Notes: generated from the sequence alone by a model not told the origin. Counted from the stretch's first letter, positions 8,693 through 17,284 are shown. The stretch: 35,917 nt of DNA from Candidatus Sulfotelmatobacter sp. (GCA_030039165.1 JASHQM010000097.1:1-35917); one strand, 5' to 3'. Numbers and translations: made by a program.

Positions 8693-9209
8693 ATGCTCTC
8701 TGCTTGAAGCGATCCAAGGCGAAATAGAGCGCCATGCCCACGATTCCATTCGCCAGGCCGGCGAGGATGTCGTGGCGCCAACTCCAATTCATGTTCAGGT
8801 TCACCATTCCACGGGCCACGGTGAAAAACACCGCCTGATGCACCAGATAAAAACCCAACGTCACCAGCAGGCGCGAACCCGCGTTCTCCACATCAAGCTT
8901 GGAACCTAACGATGAGGCTCCGTATCCCACCACGGTTTTTGCGATCCCGTAGATCCCTATTGGGTAGGGGCCAAGCATATCCTGAAGCAGGCCAATCGCC
9001 GCGCCCGTGAGCAATCCGGAAATCGGATTTCGACGCGCCATGGCAAAAAAGATCGTAATCAAAAGCGGGAAATCGAAAATCGAGAAAAATGGAAGCTGCC
9101 GCGGCACGAACGCCTGAAAAAATATAGCCACCAAGGGCACGCCGATGGTCACCGGAACGCTGAACCGGTAGACTTCGATCTGCTCGCCCGATGTGTAGGT
9201 GATGGGCAC
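8691..9209 (-). CDS. mreD: Rod shape-determining protein MreD
   Basis: A 172-aa, very hydrophobic protein of normal MreD length with about five membrane segments. MreD is the integral membrane partner of MreC in the elongasome. Sequence similarity is weak in this family, but the pattern fits: a central FAMARRNPISGLLTGAAIGLLQDML region (small-residue-rich, with a Gln-Asp turn typical of MreD) and a position directly behind mreC with a 1-bp gap. The start is GTG at 9209. Context makes the assignment firm. Confidence 0.93.
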   Translation of the reverse strand: MPITYTSGEQIEVYRFSVPVTIGVPLVAIFFQAFVPRQLPFFSIFDFPLLITIFFAMARRNPISGLLTGAAIGLLQDMLGPYPIGIYGIAKTVVGYGASSLGSKLDVENAGSRLLVTLGFYLVHQAVFFTVARGMVNLNMNWSWRHDILAGLANGIVGMALYFALDRFKQRA

Positions 9210-9210
9210 G

Positions 9211-10467
9211 CTAGTGGGGTTCGTCTGTGGCAGCAGACGGTGGGACGGGCTGCGACGCCGGCGGTTTGACTGCAGCCGCTGGAGTCGCGGCCGCAGACCT
9301 GGGAGAGGTCAGAGTATTAGCGCCGCTGGGCGCACCGGCAACTGAACTGGCGGGCTTCGACGGCAATGATGCGTTGCTTGCGGGTGCGGAATTGGTAGAC
9401 ACAGCTTTCCGCGCGTTTGCATTGGCGGCAATCTTGTTCGCCGTCGGCAGCGCGGGAGTGCCCTCCGCGGTAGGTTGCACCTTCGTTGAGGCGGCATTCA
9501 TTGGAGGCGCGCTTTTTACCGCGGTGCCTGCGACCGCTTGGGTAGCAGCCGCGGGTGGCTTATCAGGAACCGATGGCAAGCGCTGCGCCAGAATATCGGC
9601 GGCGCGCATACGCGCCCCAGTGTCTTCCACGGCGGGTTGGCGCTGTTGCTTTTCAGTCACTACCAGAACTTCTTCCACGCGGCTCAAGTCAGCCGCCGAT
9701 TTCACCTTAATGCTGAGGAACATCTCTCTTCCCGGCTTTACCGATGACACGGTACCCACGGGCAATCCCTTGGGAAAGATCTGGTCGCCGCCGCTGCTGA
9801 CCACAACCTGTCCGGGGGCGACAGCCTCGTCACTCATGACCCGTTCGAGCATCAGTTCGCCATTGGGAGTTCCGCGCAACACTCCCTGCAGGCGCGATTT
9901 TTCCAGAAGCACACCTACTCCGCTGCTCTGATCGTTAATCATCAAGACTTGCGCGGTTGCGGGGTACACGTGCAACACTTTGCCGACAACGCCTCCGGCG
10001 GTGATCACCGCCATATCCGGTGCCAGCCCGTCATTCGATCCTTTATCGATATAAATGCAGCGCGAGAGATCGCTGCCGCAGGAGCCGATCACTTGTGCGG
10101 GCACGGTTCTTGCGATGTACTGCTCTTTGAACGCCAGCAGGGATTGCAAGCGGTGTGCCTGTGCGGCATCTTCATTCAGCCGGACCTGCTCCAGCCGCAT
10201 CTGGTCGATCTCTTGTTTGAGTTCGCGGTTTTCGGCGCGCACGCCACGCAGATAAACATAGTTGCGCCAAAGATCGCCGGTGCTGTTCTGGACCCACATC
10301 AGGCCGTGCTCGAAGGGAGTGATTGCATCCACTGCCCAGACACGAATCAAGCGGGTTTCCTGGGCATCGGAGCTGCGCTTGACCTGCACCGCCAAGCCGA
10401 GCAACTGAAGAAACAGTACACCTACGAGGATGATCAGGTTGCGGTAGCGGCCGAGGACGGTTTCCAT
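9211..10467 (-). CDS. mreC: Rod shape-determining protein MreC with an Ala/Pro-rich tail
   Basis: A 418-aa bitopic protein that links MreB and MreD to PBP2 in the periplasm. Residues about 10-28 form the membrane anchor, and about 75-115 a coiled coil (VRAENRELKQEIDQMRLEQ). Residues about 120-275 form the beta-rich MreC core, with IYIDKGSNDGLAPDMAVIT and GVVGKVLHVYPATAQVLMI, both typical of the family. Residues about 285-418 are an extension rich in Ala, Pro, Ser and Thr that typical MreC proteins (about 280-370 aa) lack; it is probably disordered and periplasmic. The gap to mreB contains a 12-bp inverted repeat, and mreD follows after 1 bp. Confidence 0.95.
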   Translation of the reverse strand: METVLGRYRNLIILVGVLFLQLLGLAVQVKRSSDAQETRLIRVWAVDAITPFEHGLMWVQNSTGDLWRNYVYLRGVRAENRELKQEIDQMRLEQVRLNEDAAQAHRLQSLLAFKEQYIARTVPAQVIGSCGSDLSRCIYIDKGSNDGLAPDMAVITAGGVVGKVLHVYPATAQVLMINDQSSGVGVLLEKSRLQGVLRGTPNGELMLERVMSDEAVAPGQVVVSSGGDQIFPKGLPVGTVSSVKPGREMFLSIKVKSAADLSRVEEVLVVTEKQQRQPAVEDTGARMRAADILAQRLPSVPDKPPAAATQAVAGTAVKSAPPMNAASTKVQPTAEGTPALPTANKIAANANARKAVSTNSAPASNASLPSKPASSVAGAPSGANTLTSPRSAAATPAAAVKPPASQPVPPSAATDEPH

Positions 10468-10472
10468 AATCT

Positions 10473-10548
10473 CAGGAGTCAGGGGCCAGCATTCAGTTGA
10501 TCGCTAGGGTTTTGCTGGCCACCGGCCTCTGGCCCCTGACCTCTGCTT
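10473..10548. repeat. Inverted heptamer arrays with a 12-bp stem between mreB and mreC
   Basis: The left arm has CAG every 7 bp (CAGGAGT, CAGGGGC, CAGCATT). The right arm has 7-bp units GCTGGCC, ACCGGCC, TCTGGCC, CCTGACC and TCTGCTT. GTCAGGGGCCAG (10478-10489) and CTGGCCCCTGAC (10529-10540) are perfect reverse complements with a 39-nt loop. On the minus transcript this hairpin would lie between the mreB stop and the mreC ATG, about 11 nt before that ATG. No T-run follows, so it is not a classical terminator. Confidence 0.82.
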
Positions 10549-10550
10549 TC

Positions 10551-11609
10551 TTACTCGATCGAAATCTTCCTCAGAAGCTTGAAGTCACTAAGCATCTTGC
10601 CGGTACCCAGCACTACACTGCACAGCGGATCGTCGGCAATCGAAACTGGCAGGCCAGTTTCTTCGCGAATGCGCTTATCTAAATTCTTCAGCAGCGCGCC
10701 GCCGCCGGTAAGCACGATGCCGCGATCGCTGATGTCGGCGGAAAGTTCCGGCGGTGTGCGCTCCAGCGCCACGCGAATCGCGTTCATGATTGTCGAAACG
10801 CATTCACTCAACGCCTCGCGAATCTCGCCGTCATCCACCGTAATTGTTTTGGGCACGCCCTCGATCAGATTGCGGCCCTTGATTTCCATGGTCATCGGCT
10901 TATCGAGCTGGTGGGCCGAGCCAATCTCCATTTTAATTTGTTCTGCCGTGCGCTCACCGATGAGCAGGTTATATTTGCGCTTCAGATAATTCATGATGGC
11001 TTCATCCATCTGATTACCCGCCATGCGGACGGAGCGCGAATAGACGATGCCGCTGAGAGAAATGACAGCAATATCTGTGGTGCCGCCGCCGATGTCGACC
11101 ACCATATTGCCGCTGGGCTCGGTAATCGGCAGGCCGGCGCCGATGGCCGCCACCATGGCCTGCTCGACCAGGTGCACTTCGCTGGCTTTGGCGCGATATG
11201 CGGAGTCCATGACAGCGCGCTTTTCTACCTGCGTGATCTCGGAAGGCACTCCTATGACGATGCGAGGATGCACCAGCATCTTGCGGTTGTGTGCCTTCTG
11301 GATGAAGTAGTTCAGCATCTTCTCGGTGACTTTGAAATCCGCAATGACGCCATCTTTCATGGGCTTGATAGCGACGATGTTGCCGGGCGTCCGGCCCAGC
11401 ATCTCTTTCGCCTCTTTGCCCACAGCCTCGACTTCGCCAGTGTTTTTGTTGATGGCGACGATCGATGGCTCATTCACCACGATTCCCTTGCCGCGGGCGT
11501 ACACCAGCGTATTCGCCGTGCCCAAATCGATGGCCAGGTCACTGGAGAAGAGGCTGAACAGCGACCTTAGGTTGTGAGAGCGATTCGAATGAAATCCGTT
11601 GCTTGCCAT
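10551..11609 (-). CDS. mreB: Cell shape-determining protein MreB (bacterial actin)
   Basis: A 352-aa cytoplasmic ATP-dependent actin homologue that forms membrane-associated filaments and positions the elongasome. Actin-fold motifs are present: phosphate 1 ([21 protein letters not shown], near residues 25-45), phosphate 2 ([17 protein letters not shown], near 170), the adenosine motif ([15 protein letters not shown], near 295) and [14 protein letters not shown], typical of MreB. Length and sequence are highly conserved. It is the first mre gene. The leader upstream of the ATG has an AAGG about 12 nt away, and a heptamer array lies further upstream. Confidence 0.98.
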   Translation of the reverse strand: MASNGFHSNRSHNLRSLFSLFSSDLAIDLGTANTLVYARGKGIVVNEPSIVAINKNTGEVEAVGKEAKEMLGRTPGNIVAIKPMKDGVIADFKVTEKMLNYFIQKAHNRKMLVHPRIVIGVPSEITQVEKRAVMDSAYRAKASEVHLVEQAMVAAIGAGLPITEPSGNMVVDIGGGTTDIAVISLSGIVYSRSVRMAGNQMDEAIMNYLKRKYNLLIGERTAEQIKMEIGSAHQLDKPMTMEIKGRNLIEGVPKTITVDDGEIREALSECVSTIMNAIRVALERTPPELSADISDRGIVLTGGGALLKNLDKRIREETGLPVSIADDPLCSVVLGTGKMLSDFKLLRKISIE

Positions 11610-11645
11610 AACGAGTTCTGCCTTAATTTGTGATTGCGCTATCCC

Positions 11646-11673
11646 GTCGTTGGTCGTTCGTCGTTAGTCGTTG
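11646..11673. repeat. GTCGTTN heptamer array upstream of mreB
   Basis: Four perfect 7-bp units read GTCGTTG, GTCGTTC, GTCGTTA and GTCGTTG, with only the seventh base varying. Their reverse complements occur at 11740-11753, forming an inverted pair across the gap between the FecR-domain gene and mreB. Confidence 0.88.
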
Positions 11674-11739
11674 GCTTTCTCGTTCGCCTTTGTTTTCAGC
11701 TTGGCCCTGTTCCCGCCTTTGACTTTGTGCTTCTGAGGC

Positions 11740-11753
11740 CAACGACAAACGAC
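11740..11753. repeat. Inverted partner units of the GTCGTTN array
   Basis: Two 7-bp units, CAACGAC and AAACGAC, are the reverse complement of GTCGTTG and GTCGTTT. CCAACGAC (11739-11746) pairs exactly with GTCGTTGG, which occurs at 11646-11653 and again at 11667-11674. They end 4 bp before the stop codon of the FecR-domain gene. Confidence 0.72.
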
Positions 11754-11757
11754 TGTC

Positions 11758-13044
11758 CTACTGAATAATGACCTTCTTCTGCTGCGTATTTACTCCGCCC
11801 TGCGCCGTCTGCGCCGTCACGGTGATAACCCCTTCGCCTGTGGGCAGCGGCGGCGTGAAATAGTGAAAGCTGCCGTCTGAACCTATCATCGGCACTTCGC
11901 GCCCGTTCACCATCACACGCGCCCCGACCTGGGTCTTTCCGGTTACTTCGATCACGTGTCCGTGTTGAATAAAAGGATCTAATTCCAGGTCGATGGCTTC
12001 TGCCTGCTTGCCTTTGGGAATGATGGTGAAGCGGTTTTTTTCGCTCTCGATCGACTCCGCCCCCGTCGAGTCGTACGACTGCACCATCCAGTAGTACGCA
12101 CCCTCGCCCAGGCTGGTGACCGTCACGTCCGCTGTGTTGATTCGCTTGTCCACCAGTGTAGACGAAAAGTAAGGATTACGCGAGATACGCAGGCGATACC
12201 CGACTGCGTTGGCCATGGGCGTCCAGGAGAATTCCACGTCTTTGGTGGCTTCCCCCGAGGTGAAAATCGGGGCCATGTTGGCGGGAGAAATGGGAGTAGG
12301 TGGGCCGATGCCCTTTTCCTTTTCCATGTGCGGCTGCGCGGCCTGGAAACTGACCTTTTCCCAGTTGGCCAACTGCACGGTTTCGCCGTTGCGCGTGACC
12401 TCGCCCGCGCCTTTCTTCATCAAGATTTCGTGCTGATCGGCTTTGGGATCGTTATGGACTTGAGCCGCCGATTCGGGAGCCAGCGAAGCGGTCGCTCCAG
12501 CCACGATGACCTGCGATTTCGACCCTTGGGAATACGTCGCAGTCGAAAGATCGACGGTTCCCGTGCTCACGGCGACAGCTACGTTCGTCTGCTGTTGATC
12601 ATTGGCCGAGTTTTCCTGGATGACGATCAGCGAATCCTGTTTGACGGTGTAGCTGGTTCCGTCGTTGAAGACGACCTTCGCCATGCCCTCAGAGCCGGTC
12701 TGCACAACATCGCCCTTTTCGAGGGGAATGTTGTAGTCGGCGTTCATCCACGAGTTGCCATTGCCCTTCTTCACCTTTACCGTGCCATCGAGTGCAGTAA
12801 AGTGCGCCTGCTGCGCGGTGGTTGCGCCGCCGCCTACGGCTGGAGCCATGCCCGCAACCTTTTCGAGGGCGCGATTCGCGACGCTGCCTGCGGCTTTGAG
12901 GCTGCTTTCGGTGAACTGAGGAAAGGTGAACCGCACGGCGGCAAAAAACACTAAGGCGCCTGCCAGAATCATCAGCGCCACACTGCGGTACGTGACCGTA
13001 GTCCACGCAATGTGGATACCCGGTTTGCGAATCGGTTCAGACAC
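11758..13044 (-). CDS. Membrane-anchored FecR-domain protein with Fn3/Ig-like repeats
   Basis: A 428-aa protein. Residues about 22-41 form an N-terminal membrane anchor. Residues about 83-190 form a FecR-type beta domain (ALDGTVKVKKG, LEKGDVVQTGSEGMAKVVFNDGTSYTV). Residues about 250-345 resemble a fibronectin type III/Ig-like domain (VEFSWTPMANAVGYRLRISRN, GAYYWMVQSYD). Residues about 352-428 form a second Ig-like domain (VIEVTGKTQVGARVMVNGREVPM). Classical FecR proteins are anti-sigma regulators next to an ECF sigma factor and a TonB receptor; neither is here. I infer a periplasmic scaffold or wall-associated structural protein, possibly cotranscribed with mreB (148-bp gap). The gene is divergent from the M3 peptidase gene. 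Confidence 0.85.
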   Translation of the reverse strand: MSEPIRKPGIHIAWTTVTYRSVALMILAGALVFFAAVRFTFPQFTESSLKAAGSVANRALEKVAGMAPAVGGGATTAQQAHFTALDGTVKVKKGNGNSWMNADYNIPLEKGDVVQTGSEGMAKVVFNDGTSYTVKQDSLIVIQENSANDQQQTNVAVAVSTGTVDLSTATYSQGSKSQVIVAGATASLAPESAAQVHNDPKADQHEILMKKGAGEVTRNGETVQLANWEKVSFQAAQPHMEKEKGIGPPTPISPANMAPIFTSGEATKDVEFSWTPMANAVGYRLRISRNPYFSSTLVDKRINTADVTVTSLGEGAYYWMVQSYDSTGAESIESEKNRFTIIPKGKQAEAIDLELDPFIQHGHVIEVTGKTQVGARVMVNGREVPMIGSDGSFHYFTPPLPTGEGVITVTAQTAQGGVNTQQKKVIIQ

Positions 13045-13082
13045 GTGCGCCCGAAAATGTTACTCAAACCTTCTGAATATGC

Positions 13083-13147
13083 GGTAATTGCAACGTTACC
13101 ACAAGGCCATTTGCGGGCTGAACAGGTAATCAGGAGGGAACGTTACC
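13083..13147. promoter_or_regulatory. Duplicated GGTAA...TTACC operator-like dyads
   Basis: Two copies of a dyad lie in the divergent gap between the FecR-domain gene and the M3 peptidase gene: GGTAAT-N5-CGTTACC (13083-13100) and GGTAAT-N10-CGTTACC (13125-13147). The right halves share the 9-bp direct repeat AACGTTACC (13092-13100 and 13139-13147), 47 bp apart. This layout is what a dimeric DNA-binding regulator would use, but no known regulator is assigned. Confidence 0.4.
13132..13138 (+). promoter_or_regulatory. Strong Shine-Dalgarno-like AGGAGGG ahead of a small ORF
   Basis: AGGAGGG lies 9 nt before a TTG codon at 13148 that opens a 75-codon frame. It is the best ribosome-binding match in this gap. 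It also overlaps the spacer of the second operator-like dyad. Confidence 0.4.
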
Positions 13148-13375
13148 TTGGTTTTCGGCTCACCTCTGCATTTGCTGATCGAAGGGGGCATCCTGAAGCT
13201 CCGCCCCTTCCCCAGCGGGATGAACCTCGTGCGAATCCCCTTAGCTATGTTGATAAGAGCGGATCGTCACCTTCCCCCGGGATCTCTCGGCTTGACATCG
13301 CTTCCCGCCGTCATCAACAATTTCTCCGCACTCTGTGGTTTCCTAAGCACCGCCTCGCACGTCCATATCTCATGA
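13148..13375 (+). CDS. Possible small leader ORF (75 aa) coupled to the M3 peptidase
   Basis: This frame starts with TTG behind a well-placed AGGAGGG. Its TGA (13373-13375) overlaps an ATG at 13372 that is in frame with the M3 peptidase (ATGA overlap). The predicted product (residues include LHLLIEGGILKLRPFPSGM) has no recognisable domain, signal peptide or motif. It could be a translational-coupling leader or a chance open frame; the rare TTG start and featureless product make me cautious. Confidence 0.25.
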   Translation: MVFGSPLHLLIEGGILKLRPFPSGMNLVRIPLAMLIRADRHLPPGSLGLTSLPAVINNFSALCGFLSTASHVHIS

Positions 13376-13377
13376 GG
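13374..13377 (+). promoter_or_regulatory. GAGG ribosome-binding site that decides the M3 peptidase start
   Basis: GAGG is followed by a 6-nt spacer and the ATG at 13384. The alternative ATG at 13372 has no Shine-Dalgarno match. The frame is open far upstream (to 13012), but that region overlaps the divergent FecR-domain gene and is unlikely to be translated. Confidence 0.5.
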
Positions 13378-13383
13378 TTTTAC

Positions 13384-15444
13384 ATGCTATTCATCGCACG
13401 CGTGGCCGCGTTAATCTGCCTGTCATTTATTCTAATTGGTATGCTCGCTGCTCAAAGCACCACGATTTCTCAGCCGACGGTCTGGGCACAAAAGCCGAAT
13501 GCCGCCGCATGGGACAAGATTGAGGACGATCGCCTGGCCGCCGGCCGGAAGGCCATTGAGACACTGCTCGCCGTCAAGGGACCGCGAACAATCGCAAACA
13601 CGCTTGTCCCGTACGACGAGGCAGTGCAGCAAAACAATTCAGCCGGATATTTCGCCATATTGATGCAGCAGGTCCATCCCGAGGCCGGGTTCCGCGATCA
13701 CGCCACGGCGATGCTGACGAAGGTTACGGCGGCGCAAACTGCAATTGCGCTGAATCACGATGTCTACAACGCGCTCGCGGCGCTCGATCTCTCGAAGACC
13801 GACGCAGCCACGCGGTATTACGTGCAGCGGCAACTGCTTGAGTTCCGCCTCGCCGGCGTCGATAAAGACGAAACTACGCGCGCCCGGCTGAAAAAACTGA
13901 ACGATCAAGCCACGGAAGAGCAGTCGATGTTCGATCGCAACATTTCAGACGGGCAGAAGGAGATTGAAGCCGATCCCTCCGAACTCGCCGGCCTGCCGCA
14001 GGATTACATCGATCGCCACAAACCTGACGCCAACGGCAAGGTTCACATCACAACGGATTATCCCGATGCGCTGCCGGTTTTGAATTTTGCCAAGAGCAAC
14101 GATCTGCGCAAGCGCATGACGATCGCCTTCAATACGCGGGCATTTCCGAAGAATCTTGACGTGCTCACAAGCCTGCTGAAGGCGCGCTGCGAAATCGCCA
14201 CGCTGCTCGGCTATGCCTCGTGGGCCGATTACAACGCGGCCGACAAGATGATCGCCAAGGGCCACAACATTGCCGAATTCATCCAGCAAGTGAAAGATGC
14301 TTCCCGGCCGCTGGCGCAGAAAGAATTCGAGATGCTGCTCGAAGAAAAAAAGAAAGCTGATCCCAATGCAACCGAAATCTGGGACTACGAGCGCAATTAT
14401 CTTTCGGAGCTGGTTCGCCACACGAAGTACGATTTTGATTCGCAATCGGTGCGCCCTTATTTTCCCTTCATGCAGGTGAAGCAGGGAATTCTGGATGCCT
14501 CCGCCGATCTGTTTCGCGTTAGTTTTCAGCAGGAGCCGAACGTTCCTTCATGGGACCCCTCGGTAGAAACCTGGATGGTGCTCGACCGGGGCAAGCCAAT
14601 CGGGCGCTTTTATCTCGATATGCATCCCCGGCCCGGGAAGTTCAGCCACGCTGAGATGGTTCCGGTGCTCGATGGCGTCCGCGGCAAGCAGTTGCCTGAA
14701 GCGATCCTCGTGTGCAATTTTCCTGCTCCGACCGCAACCGATCCCGGGCTGATGGATTATGGCGACGTGGAGACTTTCTTCCATGAGTTCGGGCATCTGA
14801 TGCACCATATTCTCGGCGGGCAACAGGAGTGGGCCGGAATCAGCGGCATCAGCATGGAATCGGATTTCGTGGAAGCTCCATCGCAGATGCTGGAGGAATG
14901 GATTCGCAGCCCGCAGGTGCTGGCAAAATTCGCCAAGCACTACAAGACCGGCGAGCCGATTCCCGCCGAGTTGGTCGAGCGCATGAACCGGGCTTTCGCA
15001 TTCGGGCGCGGGAACTGGGTCGATCGGCAGAACTCCTTGACGGCAATTTCGTACGATGTTTACCGGGCCAAACCGGACGACGTGAACTTAGACAAGGTCA
15101 CATTCGATGACACGCGCGCCTACACGTTAATCACGCCGACCGCGGATACGCATTTCTGGGCGTCTTTCGGGCATCTCGGCGGCTACTCCTCCGCTTACTA
15201 CACTTACCTTTGGGACAAAGTTATCGCCGAAGATTTCTTTCTCCAATTTGATCGCCGCAATCTACTTGCCGGCGATGCACCGATAAAGTACCGCCGGGTC
15301 GTGCTCGAACCGGGCGGCTCAGTGTCGGCGAATGATCTGGTCAAAAACTTCCTTGGCCGCCCAGCCAACATGGTCGCGCTGCAAAAGTGGATGGGGGAAG
15401 AGTTTGAGTCCACGCCCGGTGAAACCAAAGCCGCTGGACAGTGA
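13384..15444 (+). CDS. Secreted M3-family oligopeptidase (thimet/OpdA-like)
   Basis: A zinc metallopeptidase of 686 aa from this start that would trim oligopeptides. The first about 25 residues (MLFIARVAALICLSFILIGMLAAQ) are a clean signal peptide, so the enzyme should be periplasmic or secreted, unlike the cytoplasmic M3 enzymes OpdA and Dcp. The active site is HEFGH at residues 467-471, followed by FVEAPSQML, whose Glu (about 497) is the third zinc ligand. DLVKNFLGRPAN near the C-terminus matches the family ending. Length is normal for M3A. I chose ATG 13384 on GAGG spacing and the signal peptide; ATG 13372 would add four residues. It is a single gene, divergent from the FecR-domain gene. 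Confidence 0.93.
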   Translation: MLFIARVAALICLSFILIGMLAAQSTTISQPTVWAQKPNAAAWDKIEDDRLAAGRKAIETLLAVKGPRTIANTLVPYDEAVQQNNSAGYFAILMQQVHPEAGFRDHATAMLTKVTAAQTAIALNHDVYNALAALDLSKTDAATRYYVQRQLLEFRLAGVDKDETTRARLKKLNDQATEEQSMFDRNISDGQKEIEADPSELAGLPQDYIDRHKPDANGKVHITTDYPDALPVLNFAKSNDLRKRMTIAFNTRAFPKNLDVLTSLLKARCEIATLLGYASWADYNAADKMIAKGHNIAEFIQQVKDASRPLAQKEFEMLLEEKKKADPNATEIWDYERNYLSELVRHTKYDFDSQSVRPYFPFMQVKQGILDASADLFRVSFQQEPNVPSWDPSVETWMVLDRGKPIGRFYLDMHPRPGKFSHAEMVPVLDGVRGKQLPEAILVCNFPAPTATDPGLMDYGDVETFFHEFGHLMHHILGGQQEWAGISGISMESDFVEAPSQMLEEWIRSPQVLAKFAKHYKTGEPIPAELVERMNRAFAFGRGNWVDRQNSLTAISYDVYRAKPDDVNLDKVTFDDTRAYTLITPTADTHFWASFGHLGGYSSAYYTYLWDKVIAEDFFLQFDRRNLLAGDAPIKYRRVVLEPGGSVSANDLVKNFLGRPANMVALQKWMGEEFESTPGETKAAGQ

Positions 15445-15507
15445 ATCCAACGGCAATTGCTAGACACGGCGTCCAAAGCTTGACCTGAATGGAACTCGGT
15501 GCTGAAG

Positions 15508-15556
15508 GAGATCCTTTGGCGTGCTGGTGAAGACGCGGGGCCTTCGGGATGACGCC
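15508..15556. repeat. Short dispersed intergenic repeat, copy 1
   Basis: A segment in the M3-ALDH gap closely resembles one at 27762-27807. Both run GAGATCC, a variable stretch, GGTGAA, then an ACGCGGGGC core and CGGGATGACGCC. The 3' part (15526-15556) differs from its partner by about one substitution and a 2-nt indel. This copy has largely lost the left hairpin arm. It looks like a dispersed non-coding repeat family of the genome. Confidence 0.6.
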
Positions 15557-15661
15557 GTCAGTCAAAAGGCTTTGCTCGACCGAGACGGGGTGTCGATGCC
15601 GCCTTGCCGCATCTTTCCTTGCCGCTGTAGCATCATTAGTGGGTCTTCATAAGGAGAAATC

Positions 15662-17197
15662 ATGGCTACCGATACCCTCGCATCTCCCGCCACGCTTGGC
15701 TACAACCCCACGAAGGTTTTCAAGAACTTCATTGACGGCGAATGGGTGGAGGCCTCGACGGGAGAGACTTTTGAGAACCGCAATCCCGCCGATACGCGCG
15801 ACCTGGTTGGCATTTTTCAGAAGTCGGCAAAAGCCGATGTAGATGCCGCTGTCGATGCAGCCAAGCATGCTTTCGCCCGGTGGAGGCTGGTTCCCGCTCC
15901 GCGCAGGGCGGAGATGGTTTTCCGTGCCGCCGAAATTCTGATCGAGCGCAAGGAAGAGCATGCCCGCGAGATGACGCGCGAGATGGGCAAGGTGCTGGCC
16001 GAAACTCGCGGCGATGTGCAGGAGGCCATTGACGCCGCTTACTACAACGCCGGCGAGGGCCGCCGCATGTTCGGCCCCACCGTTCCCTCCGAGATGCCCA
16101 ACAAGTTTGCCATGGCGGTACGGCAACCGATCGGTGTGTGCGGCATGATCACACCGTGGAACTTCCCGATGGCGATTTCGTCGTGGAAGCTTCTACCCGC
16201 CGTAGTTTGTGGGAATACGTGCGTCATCAAGCCGGCGCAGGATACGCCGCTTTCGACGTTCAATCTGGTGCGTGCCTTCACCGATGCTGGTATTCCGAAA
16301 GGCGTGGTCAATACTGTCACCGGATTTGGCCCGGAAGTCGGAACGCCCCTGGCTGAGCATCCCGACGTGCGTGCGATTTCGCTGACGGGATCATCAGCTG
16401 TGGGCCGCATCATAGGTGGCATCGCGGCCAAGTCGTTCAAGCATTGCTCGCTCGAGTTGGGCGGCAAGAATCCGATGATCGTGCTCGATGACGCGAATCT
16501 CGATCTCGCCATTGACGGCGGCCTGTGGGGCGGATTCGGCACGACAGGCCAACGCTGCACGGCCACGAGCCGCATCATCGTGCAAAAAGGCGTGTATCGG
16601 GAATTTGTGGACCTCTACGTGGAGCGTGCGAAGAAGCTGAAAGTCGGCAATGGGCTGGACGAGACTACGGAAATGGGTCCGGCGATCAATGAAAGACAGC
16701 TTCAGACCGACCTCGGCTACGTCGAGATCGGCCAAAACGAAGGCGCGAAGCTGGTGTGCGGCGGGCACCGGCTCGATCACGGCGATTACAAGTATGGATT
16801 TTTCATGGAGCCGACGGTGTTCATCGACGTCGATCCGAAAATGCGCATCGCCCAGGAAGAAATTTTTGGGCCGGTCGTGTCGATCATTCCCTGCGACGGA
16901 ATGGCAGACGCCATTGAAATCGCCAACGGCATCGAGTACGGCCTTTCCTCGGCAATCTACACCAAGGATGTGAACCGGGCGTTCACTGCGATTCGCGACC
17001 TATATGCCGGTATTACGTACATCAACGCGCCGACGATTGGAGCCGAGGTGCATCTGCCTTTCGGTGGGACGAAAGCCACAGGAAACGGCCATCGTGAAGG
17101 CGGGATCGGTGCACTTGATTTTTACACCGAATGGAAATCAGTATACGTCGACTATTCCGACAAGCTGCAAAAGGCACAAATCGATCGCGAGGACTAA
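15662..17197 (+). CDS. NAD(P)-dependent aldehyde dehydrogenase
   Basis: A 511-aa ALDH-superfamily enzyme that oxidises an aldehyde or semialdehyde to the acid in the cytoplasm. The Rossmann and catalytic domains are intact: N167 (ITPWNFPM), K190 (CVIKPAQ), E265 ([14 protein letters not shown]) and nucleophile C299 ([10 protein letters not shown]). The C-terminal motif [23 protein letters not shown] resembles that of semialdehyde dehydrogenases such as alpha-ketoglutarate-semialdehyde or aminoadipate-semialdehyde types. The substrate cannot be fixed from sequence alone. It has a good AAGGAG at 15651-15656. Neighbours (peptidases) give no pathway clue. It is distinct from the second ALDH at 32161-33732. 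Confidence 0.93.
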   Translation: MATDTLASPATLGYNPTKVFKNFIDGEWVEASTGETFENRNPADTRDLVGIFQKSAKADVDAAVDAAKHAFARWRLVPAPRRAEMVFRAAEILIERKEEHAREMTREMGKVLAETRGDVQEAIDAAYYNAGEGRRMFGPTVPSEMPNKFAMAVRQPIGVCGMITPWNFPMAISSWKLLPAVVCGNTCVIKPAQDTPLSTFNLVRAFTDAGIPKGVVNTVTGFGPEVGTPLAEHPDVRAISLTGSSAVGRIIGGIAAKSFKHCSLELGGKNPMIVLDDANLDLAIDGGLWGGFGTTGQRCTATSRIIVQKGVYREFVDLYVERAKKLKVGNGLDETTEMGPAINERQLQTDLGYVEIGQNEGAKLVCGGHRLDHGDYKYGFFMEPTVFIDVDPKMRIAQEEIFGPVVSIIPCDGMADAIEIANGIEYGLSSAIYTKDVNRAFTAIRDLYAGITYINAPTIGAEVHLPFGGTKATGNGHREGGIGALDFYTEWKSVYVDYSDKLQKAQIDRED

Positions 17198-17284
17198 GGA
17201 TTGTCGAAAAGCCGATTAGGAACCCCCTAATAGAATCAGTCCAGAGTGTGCAATCTCGTGCACATGGGCTAATCCAAAAGATTT

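Noticed and set aside
9227..9931. 234-aa Ala/Gly-rich open frame on the plus strand
   Set aside because: It is antisense to the mreC low-complexity tail; the composition reflects that tail.
10911..11570. 219-aa open frame on the plus strand
   Set aside because: It is antisense to the highly conserved mreB and has His/Asp-rich mirror-frame composition.
13292..13320. TTGACA as a -35 box for the M3 peptidase
   Set aside because: No acceptable -10 box lies 16-18 bp downstream.
13012..13383. N-terminal extension of the M3 peptidase frame
   Set aside because: It overlaps the divergent FecR-domain gene, would bury the signal peptide, and lacks a ribosome-binding site.
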